Positions 16,901 through 30,720 of a stretch of DNA of 64,000 nt are shown here, piece after piece (position 1 is the stretch's first letter; every line of letters starts with the position of its first letter). Under the pieces are notes generated by a model, which was not told where the DNA came from, searched no databases, and worked only from the letters and a program-made list of their open reading frames with translations. This stretch comes from Pyxidicoccus xibeiensis (GTDB lineage Bacteria > Myxococcota > Myxococcia > Myxococcales > Myxococcaceae): the NCBI RefSeq assembly GCF_024198175.1, contig NZ_JAJVKV010000011.1:1-64000 (forward strand), read 5' to 3'. Both the position numbers and the translations under genes were made by a program.

Positions 16901-17148
16901 CGGTGACGCAGTCGGTGCGCTCGGGCTTCAGCGCCGAGCACGGGCTGCCGTGGCTGGTGGTGGAGGCGCGCCAGGGGCGGCACGTGCTGCGCGGCGTGTA
17001 CTTCCTCCAGCAGCACCCGTCGCCGCTGAAGCGGGTGGAGCTGGTGGCGGGCGTCGAGGGGCTGGAGGCGGCCGTGGACCGGGCGCTGCGCCACCGACGT
17101 CCGGTGGTGCTGACCGGAGAGCTGACGTCCACGGAGGGACGGCGATGA
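13942..17148 (+). CDS. tandem PgsC/CapC-like membrane protein fused to a large soluble region
   Basis: 1068 residues. ATG 13942 has GGAG seven bases upstream; a TTG at 13924 lacks support. Residues ~14-170 match PgsC/CapC of poly-gamma-glutamate synthases (usually ~150 residues): LTESFGWVFVGLVVPGYLA (LVVPGY at 44-49), ESILTYALAL and GRDRFFAIVLSSVLVR. A second copy follows at ~215-365: YGWDFNGILVPALLAL, LEGPRKTVLVFFLGF, then FGFGYLVPTLLAVKILQKQA. The remaining ~680 residues are soluble, Ala/Pro-rich and without a recognised family. PgsC works with the PgsB ligase in polymer synthesis and export. First gene of a seven-gene operon; its TGA overlaps the next ATG. Confidence 0.85.
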   Translation: MALLSTLTLFPAYSLDTSILAAVLVGVLILALLTESFGWVFVGLVVPGYLASVFVIHPEAGVTVVVESILTYALALALSAGFSRTGAWSEFFGRDRFFAIVLSSVLVRAVSEAVLLPHVGLWIDARWGTSFALDRSLHSIGLVLVPLTANAFWKLKLRRGLWQVGVPVLLTYVLLRFVLLPATNLSFSSLELMYEDVAQDFLASPKAYIILLVTALLAARFNLHYGWDFNGILVPALLALTWLEPAKLLATLVEVLLLVVGTRALLATPGLRTLNLEGPRKTVLVFFLGFVVKWAIGWALGGRVPGLKVTDLFGFGYLVPTLLAVKILQKQAVARVMLATVHTSLAGFIVGSLIGFGLSLVEPRPAIALAPEAPATQAPGLGLDTRPLGVMAHARATARENDASGVPLRRRNHELRQYSALWRAANAWLASPDAAGQQRVKERATALGLELRALPRETPEAPERFALVERERAEGRLGWDTALLIPGAPGPVLEVPRPLTEAPSAEAAAALCERVRCRAIIASGLDTSGAGLRTGDALHEPDAPLRAAHVTLTTSERLQVRADAAVAPGGAQLHVPGGQAPTGMEALWPGITVTDAAPPEPGLAWGDEQLSVLRAHPHDLAVLALEGLPELPAPLTEAQARAGLLSPPRTAPYAEGATPQPTDAELLVLEQQVAAPLLGGGDATVPQPLRARWAAAMARLMGLTVQPVEGCADSGPCWWVTDAQGQHGRAGAALLVRSGGGPLAFGVPAPDREQGTLAVALEAWKESRARALVVATQADAIGVPHPATQGHLRTSFQAFHQAVHRALPEDTGRILQIRGFSGRPSVNADVLVDVGGPVLQQDQRPADLERLLAKSGSLGWLSSRVRYHDGAPELAGLTDASPQAAFSRTFGGARLATLWLSEPLRGAFVGPRLVASELALAGLAKPAPAQDSPLQALLKPGLGVASRPAPAALQERFAALTASAERYIIQQNVHELRMLARTQRAGPVTQSVRSGFSAEHGLPWLVVEARQGRHVLRGVYFLQQHPSPLKRVELVAGVEGLEAAVDRALRHRRPVVLTGELTSTEGRR

Positions 17149-19781
17149 AGACGAAAGCTCGCGCCCTGCTGGCCCTGGCCGGCCTGGCCATCGCCCTGGC
17201 GCTCATCTATGCCGCCAGCGCGGGCGTGGTGCGCAGCGCCGACTCGGCGGCGGCCCTGCGTGACGACAAGTTCGCCCGCGCCGAGCGGCTCGTCTTCTAC
17301 CGGCTGAAGCCGGGCGAGGAGATGCGCTTCAAGGTGCCCGAGGACGCCGAGGAGCTGCGCGTGGTGACGCACCTGGTGCTGCCCGACGGCACCACCTACG
17401 CACCCGAGCGCCAGTACCAGTACGGCCTGAAGGTGCTCCTGCGCGCCCCCAACGGCGTGCTGATGGAGCGCCCCCTCTTCACCCGCACCCGGCAGAGCAA
17501 GGACCAGCCCCAGGAGGATGGGACGTTCCTGCAGGAGAGCGCCTTCACCACGGACCCGAACCACCAGGTGACGGACGAGCGGGAGTTCCTGGTGCGCCTG
17601 CCGCTGCCGCGCCCGGAGCACACGGTGATGTACCTGCGCCCCGCTGGCGTCCACGGCACGCTGCTGGTGCGCATGTACGTGCGCACCCAGCGCCAGCTGC
17701 CGCTGCTCTCCTCGGAGCGGGCCGCCGAGGAGCGCGCCGAGAAGCGCGTGGAGCGCACCACCTTCCTGCCCTTCGAGAAGCTGTCCGCGGAGACGCGGCA
17801 CCGGCTGGCCCGCGAGAAGTGGGAGCGGCTGAGCGCCGAGGGCGAGGCGGGCACCGACTACTTCATCGAGCCCGTCTACCGCACCCCGTTCCGCCTGCCG
17901 CTGGTGGAGGTGGCCGAGTCCGCGCAGGAGCGCCTGGGCGCCGGCGGCGCGGTGGCCCTCAACGTCACCGGCCCCACGCAGGCGGTGCTGTGGCTGTGGA
18001 GCACCACGCCGGACACGGAGGGTGGCACGCTCACGCCCGCCGGCCCCGTGACGGTCCGCGCGCTGGGCCCCACGGGCGCGGAGCGCACCTGGGAGGTGCC
18101 CGCGCTCGGCAACGGCGCGCCGGTGTCCCACGTGCTCGACGTGCCGGAAGGCCACCACACGCTGTCCATCCACAACACGGGCACCGAGGACCTGCGCTAC
18201 ACGGTGGAGGGCCCCGCCGGAGCCTGGCTCGCGCCGCCCGAGCTGCGCCCCACCGCGAAGCCCGACACGCGCATCGCCTGGCTGCCGGACCTGCGCCGCA
18301 CCGAGGCGTTCGTCACCGGGCCCGGCTGCGCCACGCTGGACGTGGAGCTGGACCCGGCCATGGACTCGGCGGGGCGCCTGCTGCGGCTGGACGCGCGGCG
18401 GCTCGGCGTCACCGGCGCGGACGACGAGAAGCCCTCGGACGTGCTCTTCACCGTGCTGGACGCGCGCGGCAAGGTGCTGGGCCAGACGCGCATGGAGGTG
18501 ACGACGCAGCCGGCGGCCTTCGAGAGCGCCGACCTGCCGCTGCTCCCGGGCCAGCGCCTGCCATGCGCGCAGGCGCAGGCGTCGGCGGCCGACGCGGGCA
18601 CGGGCGAGGTGACGGACCGGCCGACTCCGGTGTCCGTCCCCACCAGCGCGCGGGTGTTCCTGCCCGCCGGGGCGCGCAGGGTGCGCGTGCAGGCCGCGCG
18701 TCCCACGGCGGTGTTCCTCTCCACCTTCCTGCCCACGGCGGGCGGAGTGGCGGGGATGGAGCCCTACCTCACGGACGGGCTGCAGGGGGTGCGCTGGCGC
18801 AACGCACCGCTGGAGCGCCGGAGCTGGCACCCGATGCGCCCCGCCAACGTGACGGAGCTGACCCGGCGCGGCGCGCGGCTGGAGCTGATGAGCCAGGTGC
18901 GCCTGGAGCCGGAGGGGCTGGAGACGGTGTCGTCCACGCCCTCGGGTGACACGGTGGTGCTCAAGCCGTCGGGCAGCCCGGACACGCTGGAGGTGCTGGA
19001 GCCGGTGCAGGGCGCCGCCGACGCGGCCCGCCCGCTGGCCACGCTGCTGACGCCGGGCCAGCCGGTGCGCGCGCGGTTCGACGCGCGCTCGCCGACGCGG
19101 CCGGAGCTGCGCCTGTCGCTGGAGGGCACGGAGGGCCTGGGCTCGGAGGTGGAGGTCGTCCTCGACGGAGAGCCCGTCCACCGCTGGACGCTGCGCTCCA
19201 CCCGCTCGCGCGAGCTGCTGCCGCCGCTGCCGCCGGGGGAGCACGAGGTGCTGCTGCGCACCGACGCGGCGGGGCTGACGGCCACCCTCAACCGGCCTCC
19301 GGTGGCGGGCAGCGGGCTGCGCTCGCGCACCGTGTACCGGATGGGGAGCGAGGGCCTGAGCGTGCCGGTGCGCAAGCCGGGCGCGGGGGCCGTCACCGTC
19401 AACATCATTATATATGCGCGAGAGGCCGAGAGCTCCGCGCAGCAGCGCGTGTCGGTGACGCTCGACAACGGCCAGCCGAACCGGCGCAGCGGCGTGCTGC
19501 TGCCCCGCATCACCCGCGCCTCGCGCGTGCTGCCGCTGCCGTCCTCCACGCGCACTCCGGCCACGCCGGCGGGCCGGCCCCAGGCGCGGTGGTACGCGCG
19601 CACGGTGTCGGTGACGCTGGGTGAGGACCTGGCGCCCGGCCTGCACCACGTGCGCGTGGTGCCGCAGGGCATGGGCGACTCGCCGCTGTGGGTGCGCTTC
19701 TTCATGTTCGGCCACCAGGACGGTGACGGGACCACGCGCGAGTGGAACCGCTCGGGCTGGGAGCTGGAGGACACGCTGTGA
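17145..19781 (+). CDS. membrane-anchored beta-rich periplasmic protein
   Basis: 878 residues from ATG 17145, overlapping the PgsC-like stop by four bases. One N-terminal hydrophobic segment (residues ~5-27) acts as anchor or signal. The rest is soluble and strand-rich. Stretches such as VPEGHHTLSIHN and LPPGEHEVLLRT share a Pro-Gly-x-His strand pattern with the giant exported protein two genes downstream, suggesting a common beta-sandwich module. No family is recognised. Position between the PgsC-like and hydrolase-like genes argues for a periplasmic part of the same machine. An unusual run of A/T codons (NIIIY, bases 19401-19415) lies near the C-terminal third. Confidence 0.75.
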   Translation: MKTKARALLALAGLAIALALIYAASAGVVRSADSAAALRDDKFARAERLVFYRLKPGEEMRFKVPEDAEELRVVTHLVLPDGTTYAPERQYQYGLKVLLRAPNGVLMERPLFTRTRQSKDQPQEDGTFLQESAFTTDPNHQVTDEREFLVRLPLPRPEHTVMYLRPAGVHGTLLVRMYVRTQRQLPLLSSERAAEERAEKRVERTTFLPFEKLSAETRHRLAREKWERLSAEGEAGTDYFIEPVYRTPFRLPLVEVAESAQERLGAGGAVALNVTGPTQAVLWLWSTTPDTEGGTLTPAGPVTVRALGPTGAERTWEVPALGNGAPVSHVLDVPEGHHTLSIHNTGTEDLRYTVEGPAGAWLAPPELRPTAKPDTRIAWLPDLRRTEAFVTGPGCATLDVELDPAMDSAGRLLRLDARRLGVTGADDEKPSDVLFTVLDARGKVLGQTRMEVTTQPAAFESADLPLLPGQRLPCAQAQASAADAGTGEVTDRPTPVSVPTSARVFLPAGARRVRVQAARPTAVFLSTFLPTAGGVAGMEPYLTDGLQGVRWRNAPLERRSWHPMRPANVTELTRRGARLELMSQVRLEPEGLETVSSTPSGDTVVLKPSGSPDTLEVLEPVQGAADAARPLATLLTPGQPVRARFDARSPTRPELRLSLEGTEGLGSEVEVVLDGEPVHRWTLRSTRSRELLPPLPPGEHEVLLRTDAAGLTATLNRPPVAGSGLRSRTVYRMGSEGLSVPVRKPGAGAVTVNIIIYAREAESSAQQRVSVTLDNGQPNRRSGVLLPRITRASRVLPLPSSTRTPATPAGRPQARWYARTVSVTLGEDLAPGLHHVRVVPQGMGDSPLWVRFFMFGHQDGDGTTREWNRSGWELEDTL

Positions 19782-20791
19782 GCCGGTGCCTGCCGCGCGG
19801 GGCCGCGCCCTGGCTCGCGGCGGGCGTCCTGGCGGCGTCCTCGTCCATCGCCATGGCCTCCGAGCCTCCCTCCAAGCCCGTGGAACAACCTCGGCCCACC
19901 CGGGGCGCGAAGGAGTGCGTCCCCGATGCGCGCTTCGCCGGGCTGTGGCCGAAGGTGGCGGACGTGAAGTTCCACCCCACCACGCTGCGCGAGCGCGCGG
20001 CCTTCTCGAAGCTGCTCCCCGCGCTGCTGGACGCGGCGCCCAAGCGAAGCAAGCCGCCCGAGGCGCTGAAGGCGACGGCCGCCTCGGTGGGCTTCCGGCT
20101 GGAGGTGTGGGAGGGCAGGCAGGACACGTTCTGGGTGCTGCGCGAGGAGGCCGAGCGGCTCCGGGGCGCGGGCGCCTACGTGGTGCGCACCGGGCCGGCC
20201 ACGGATGACGTGGTGCAGGTGCCGCACCCCTGGTTCGACCGGGGCACCGAGGACATCGGCGTGGGGCTCTTCGCCTGCGCGCCGGAGGACCGCAAGCCGC
20301 GGCTCTTCATGACGGCCACCGCGCACCGCTACCACGGCAACCCGGGCGAGACGCCCGAGGACCCGGAGCACCCGGCGGACGTGGCGCACAACCCGGAGCA
20401 CCTCTTCCAGGAGGTGACGGACCTGGTGGCCCGCACGCTGGCCGCGCCGCGCGTGGTGCAGCTGCACGGCTTTGGCACCGCGAAGGCGGAGGCCGGACTG
20501 CGGGACAAGGACCTGGTGGCGGTGGTGAGCGCCGGCACTCGCGAGCCCACGACGTGGGCGCGGCAGGTCTCGAAGCAGCTGGTGAAGGTGTGGGGTGAGG
20601 GGGTGCGCCTGTTCCCGGAAGGGGCACAGGTGCTGGGCGGGACGCAGAACGCCCAGGGACGGCTGCTGCGGACGTACGAATGCGCGCGCTTCCTCCATCT
20701 CGAGTTGTCGGCCAGGGCGCGCAAGTCCCTCTCCTCCGGGGAACGACTGGCGCGCGTGGGCCATGTGCTGTTCGCACCCTTGGAGGACTGA
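19778..20791 (+). CDS. exported gamma-polyglutamate-hydrolase-like protein (paralogue B)
   Basis: 337 residues. The start is GTG 19778, overlapping the previous stop as GTGA; it gives a signal peptide (AGVLAASSSIAMA). Landmarks: VPHPWFDRGTED (H150, D154), FMTATAHRYHG (H183), DVAHNPEHLFQEVTD, VVQLHGF (H230), LGGTQNAQGR and ARFLHLELS. These align in order with the lipoprotein at 12485-13708, so the two are paralogues. The pattern resembles PghP/YjqB gamma-PGA hydrolases. Being inside the PgsB/PgsC-like operon makes a trimming or release role likely, but the substrate is not proven. Six bases separate it from the next gene. Confidence 0.7.
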   Translation: MSRCLPRGAAPWLAAGVLAASSSIAMASEPPSKPVEQPRPTRGAKECVPDARFAGLWPKVADVKFHPTTLRERAAFSKLLPALLDAAPKRSKPPEALKATAASVGFRLEVWEGRQDTFWVLREEAERLRGAGAYVVRTGPATDDVVQVPHPWFDRGTEDIGVGLFACAPEDRKPRLFMTATAHRYHGNPGETPEDPEHPADVAHNPEHLFQEVTDLVARTLAAPRVVQLHGFGTAKAEAGLRDKDLVAVVSAGTREPTTWARQVSKQLVKVWGEGVRLFPEGAQVLGGTQNAQGRLLRTYECARFLHLELSARARKSLSSGERLARVGHVLFAPLED

Positions 20792-20797
20792 GCACCG

Positions 20798-23700
20798 ATG
20801 GTTGCCCTTCGATGCCGCACCCGACTCGTCTCGCTTGCTGGCGTGCTCGTCATGCTGCCCCTGGCAGTGATGGCCGCCGCACCGCCGGAGCCGTTGCACT
20901 CGGTGGAGGGACTGAGCTGGGAGCCGCGCCCCGTGCGCGCTCCGGTTCCCCCCGCCGACGTGCGCGCCGCCGCGCCGTACGTGCCTGACGGCGTGCCCCA
21001 GGTGACGGGCGCCGTGGAGGTGGGCCCCGAGCGCGCCGCGGCGCTGTGGCTGGGGCCGCTGGACGTGGCGCGCGTCACGGGCACGCCGGGCGCGCTGCGC
21101 TTCGTGCGCGTGCCCACGGCGGGCGAGGACGGACCGCACCTGCGCCTGGAGGAGGAAGGCGTTCCGGAGAAGCCGGGCCGCTGGTACCTGGCCGAGCCCA
21201 TGGGCCCGGGCAGCGTCTGGCTGGTAACGGCGACGAAGCCGGGCCGCATCTGGGTGGAGCGCCCCCAGCCCTACGAGACGGCGCACACCGACGAGGCCAT
21301 GCGCCAGGCGCTGCTGCGCTGGGTGGACGGCCAGGGCCCGCGCCCGCCGCTGCCCTTCCATGCCTCGCTGCGCACGCGGCTGGACGTGGACGCCGAGCTG
21401 GAGGCGCTGCTGGCCGAAGGCGTGCCGGAGGGCTCGCCGCTGCGCACGGCCCTGCGCGACTGGCGCAAGGCCGCCGTGCTGCGCGAGTGGGCCCAGGTGT
21501 CGCCCCTGCGGGGCGCGGCCCTGCGCGTCTCGCGTCCCCAGCCGCCGGGTGACACGGTGACGCTGGAGGGCATGGACACGCCCTGGGTGCGACTGGCGGA
21601 GGGCACGGGCAGCTGGGCCGTGGAGCTGGAAGGCCCCGGCGTGCTGTCCCTGGAGGCACGGCCGCTGCTGAAGGGCACGGATGCAGCGCCCGCGGCACTC
21701 GAGGTGCGCAGCGCGGGTGAGACGGTGGCCCGTGCGGACCTGTCGCTGGAGCCCGCGTGGGTGGGCGAGGCCTCGGACGTGGCGATGCCCGGCGACCGCC
21801 GGCCGCGCGTGCTTCCGTCGGGTGAGCGCGTGGGTGTCGAGGAAGAGGTGCGCGTGGCACTGCGCCCGGGCAAGCACGCCTACCGCGTGCACTGGGCGGG
21901 CAGCCCGGTGCTGCTCCGCGCCCGGGTGGCGTCGCGGCGGCCGAAGCTGGGCGAGGCGCTGACGGACTCGGCGCACTGGCACGACCTCGCCCGCAAGGCG
22001 TGGGACGCGGTGAAGGCGGATGGCTCGCCCAGGGCCGCGCTGCTGCGCCGGCAGCTCGCCGCGCTCGCGCCGGAGCTGGTCTCCGGTGACGCCTCGTTTG
22101 CTCCGGAACTCGCCTCTGGTGACGCCGCGCGTGCACCGGTGGTGGCCGCCGGTGACACCGCACCTGCACCGACTCTGGCCTCTTCCGGCAACGCCGCGCT
22201 CGCACGTCAGCCGGTCTCCAGCAGTACCGCGCTCGCGCATCAGCAGGTCGCCGACAGCTCCGCTCGGGTGCAGCAGGCGCCTTCTGGCGACGCCATGCGC
22301 GCGCCCCCGCAGGCATCGGCCGACCTTCCTCCCCTCCTCCGTGTCCTGGCCGCACTGGACGCGAAGCAGGCGCCGCGGGCCTCGGAGCTGCTCCGCGCGC
22401 TGAAGGGCAACGCGGGCGCCTCACCGCTGGCGTGGCACCTGCGGCTGCGCACGGCCCGGCTGCTGCTCGACTCCGGGAAGCCGGACACGGCGCACGCGCT
22501 GCTGGGCACGGCGCCCTCCTTCCCGGAGCAGGGCTGGCTCGCCGCCGAGGCCGCCGGGCTGGTGGCGCGCCTCCCCCTGGGAGACCCGCTGCGCAGCCGC
22601 GAGCTCGCCGCGCTGGAGCTGGCGTGGCGCACCGAGCCGCTCTCCGACGAGGTCCGCCGCCGCTACCGCTCCGCGTGGTGGCGCGCGAGCCGCTGGTCCC
22701 GCGTAGTGCCCGCGCCGGACGATGACGCCTCGGCCCTGGTGCCCACGCGCTGGCTGGACGTGCAGCGCCTGGACGCAGAGGAAGGGACGCCCACGGACAG
22801 CGCCCTCTGGCCGCTGTCGCAGGGGGCCACCGCCCGCGTGCGCGCCGCCGGCCCGGCCGAGGCGCCGACGCTGCTGCGCGCCTACGTGCTCGCCCCGCCC
22901 CGCGCGGGAACGCCGCTGGTGCTGCGCGTGGGCGAGCAGGCGTTCCCGCTGCTGCCGCTGTCCGCGGTGGAGCCGGTGGAGATTGCCCTGCCTCCGGGTG
23001 AGCACACCGTGCGCCTCGAAGGTGGAGCGGGCGCGCGCGCCTTCCTGTCGCTGCGTCCGACGGCCATGTCGGCCGAGGTGACGGAGGTGGGCTACGTCCG
23101 CACGCAGTGGCCGGTGCACCTGGACAAGAAGGCGGTGCGCTTCCGCGTCCCGGACGCGAAGCTTCCCACGCCCGTGCGCGTGCAGCTCCGGCTGCCAGGC
23201 GCCGTCACCGGGCCCGTGTCGCTCCGCATGCACACGGACGTGGGCCAGCCGAAGCGACTGGTGCTGATGCCGGGCCCGTCCGGCGCGGGGCACCACGCGC
23301 TGGAAGGCGCGGAGGGCACCTCGGGCGCGCCCGTGTCCGCGGTGGTGGTGCTGCCGCCGCTGGCGCGCGAGGTGTGGTTCGAGGTGGAGGGCAAGGCCGC
23401 GCCGCTCGTCGCGTCGCTGTCGGTGCGCCGCGGTGCACCGGGCCTGTCGGATGAAGTGGCGCCTGCCGTGGCCGCCGCGGGCGCCTCGGCGATGGAGACG
23501 CTGCTGGCGCTGTCGCGGCAGCTCCGTGACGCCCCGGAGGACCCGGAGCCCCGGCTGACCCGCGCGGAGCTGCTGCTGTCGCTCCAGGAGGACGGCTTCG
23601 CCCGCGCGGACCTGGTGCCCCTGCTGAAGGACCAGCAGCGCCTGTCGCCGGAGCAGTCGCGGCGCCTGCTCGCGCTGCTGGGCCAGCTCCAGGACGGCGC

Positions 23701-25985
23701 GCGGGACGGGCTGCGCTTCCACCAGGCCATCACCGCGCCCACGCTGGTGTCTCCCGCCTTCTCCGTGCTGCCGGGCGCGAGCGAGGCGGACTTGATGGCG
23801 CGGGTGGCGAAGGCCCGTGAGGACGGCGCGTCGCTCGCGCTGGAGGGCCTGAGCTCCGAGGGCTCCGCCACCGTGGCGCGGCGCTACCTGCGCGCGCGCT
23901 GGCTGGCGGCCTCCGGCCAGGACGAGGCGGCGGCGCTCGCGCTGGTGGCGCTGTACCGCGAGACGGGCCTGCCCCAGGTGGGCCTGGAGGCGCTGGGCCT
24001 GCTGGAGCGGCTGGAGTCGTCCCCGCGCGCGTGGCGTGAGGGTGGAGCCCCGCTGGGCGCCGCGCTGGCCGCGCAGCTCGAGGGCTGGGCGGACCATCCG
24101 CGGGTGCGCCGCATGCGCTCGGTGACGGGCCGCTGGACGCGCTGGGAGCGACTGCGCGACGCGGAGCAGGCCGCCGGCCTCGTGGACGCCATGGCGGACG
24201 GAGACCCGGAGGAAGCGGGCGCGGACACGGTGCGCAAGGCGCTGCTCGCCCCGCCGTGGCCGCTGGAGCAGGGCCGGCTGCTGCCTTCGGGCCGGGCCCG
24301 CGTGCTGAGCATGGACGTGCGCGAGGCGCGTCCGGTGGGAGCCCAGGTGCTGTGTGGCTCCACTCCTCGCGTGGGCGCGGAAGGCCCGCGTCCGCCGTGC
24401 ACCTTCGCGCTGCGCGTGGACGGCCGCACCGTGGTGGAAGAGCAGGTGGAGGACGGGAAGACGGCGCTGCTGACCGTCGTCATGGACGTGAAGGGGCGGC
24501 ACCAGGTGGAGGTGCTGCACGCGAAGACGGACACTCCGGCCCTGGGGCTGGTGCGCTTCGTGGACCCGTCCGTCGCCGCCTCCAGAGATGCCTCGCCGCT
24601 GTCCGCGCAGCAGCCGCTGTCGCTGCTGCGCAGCAAGCCCGGCACGCCGGTGGTGATGACGGTGCTGGGGCCGAGTGCGCTGCGCATCCAGGCGCGTGCC
24701 CTGGCTCCGCGGGCCGGGCGGCACGTGCTGCTGTCGAGCAGCGTGGTGCCCTCCGGCGAGGGTACCGGAGGCGCGGGCGCGGCGGACGGGCCGCCGGTGC
24801 GCCTGGGCCTGCCCGAGGACGCGGACCCGACGGTGCGAGGCGTCACCGGCCCGGTGGGCCGCGCGGGCGAGACGTGGCTGCTGCTGCCCGGCAAGGGCCC
24901 CCACCAGGTGCGCCTGGAGTCGCCCGAGGGCGAGGCGCTGGTGCGAGTCGAGCTGGGCGTGGTGGAGCCGCCGGATGCGGCGCCGGCGCGCTGGTGGGAG
25001 CAGGGCTCCACGGGGCTGGAGCCCCTGCCGTGGCCCGCGCTGCCGCCGCGCCTGTCGCTGCTGCCGGAAGGCGTGGCGCCGGCACAGTCGCCTCGGGGCC
25101 TGGGCATGCTCTCCGCGGAGCTGGCCTACCGGCGCGAGGAGGTCGACGAGGGTGAGCTGGTGGAGCGGCCGCTGCGCTCGGGCATGGAGGTGCGCCTGGG
25201 CCTGCGCCGCGAGCTGGTGGAGGACCGCGCGTGGCTGCGCTTCGTGCCCGAGGCGCGCTACCCGAACGGCCAGCCCACGGTGTTCGGCGCCACCACCGGG
25301 CTGTACCTGACGCAGCTGCCGCTGGAGTTGCGGCTCAACGTGCAGGGCTCGCTGTTCACCCAGTCGGTGGACTCCGTGCTGCGCTGGAGCGCGCGGGGCC
25401 GGGCGAACGTGGACCGCTGGGTGCGGCTGGGCCCGGACCTCGGCCTGATTCCGGGCCTGGGCCTCGCCCTGGAGACGTCGCACGGCGGCTCGGCGGTGGA
25501 CGCGGACCGGTATGACCAGGGCGTCTACTGGCGGTACGGGGAGAACCACCCGCGCCGTCTGACGCCGAAGCTCGCGCTGCGCTGGCAGCCCTTCCAGGAC
25601 CACGTGGGCACGGTGGGCACGTCCGCCACCACCAACGCGGACCTGGGCTCGCTGGACCACGCGGGCGGGCAGCTGCGCTGGGCGGCGCTGCTCGGCGGTC
25701 CGCTGCGCGGCACGCGGGCGGAGCTGGGCTACGAGCTGTCCTACCGCTTCCAGGACGAGCACCGCTCCCAGGCGTACCTGCGCCACCGGGTGGCGGGGCG
25801 GCTGGACTGGAACGTGTGGGCGGGCAGCGGCAGCCGGCTGATGCTCTTCGCCGAGGACCGGGCGTTGGTGTCCGGCCCCTTCGGCCTGCAGAACGTCTTC
25901 TCCCTGGGGGCGCGGTGGGACTGGATGGGCGGTCGCGGCCTGAGGGACATCACTCCTCCTGAGGAGGAGTTCGAGGAGCTGCTCG

Positions 25986-26008
<23 letters not shown>
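20798..26008 (+). CDS. giant exported protein with predicted C-terminal beta-barrel
   Basis: 1736 residues. ATG 20798 follows a GGAGG site at 20782-20786. A signal peptide ends near VMAAAPP. Several beta-rich segments carry a Pro-Gly-x-His strand motif (LPPGEHTVRLEG, LRPGKHAYRVHW) also seen in the 878-residue protein. Residues ~424-508 are degenerate 11-residue repeats; the central part is helical and repeat-like, perhaps TPR. From ~1437 to the end the alternating strands (MLSAELAYRRE, MEVRLGLRRELV, GLYLTQLPLELRLNVQGS) look like an outer-membrane barrel of some 14-16 strands. No family recognised. It is a candidate outer-membrane exit channel for the polymer made by its neighbours. Confidence 0.7.
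22067..22322 (+). repeat. degenerate 33-36 base tandem repeat inside the giant gene
   Basis: About seven and a half imperfect units, starting at 22067, 22100, 22133, 22166, 22202 and 22235. They encode 11-12 residues each, roughly Ala-Pro-x-Leu-x-Ser-Gly-Asp-Ala-x-x. Codons here use more A/T in third positions (ggt, gct, tct) than the flanks. Confidence 0.7.
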
Positions 26009-30683
<4,675 letters not shown>

Positions 30684-30720
30684 ACCAGGGACAGCCACGG
30701 CAACCGGAGGAGACGACTTC

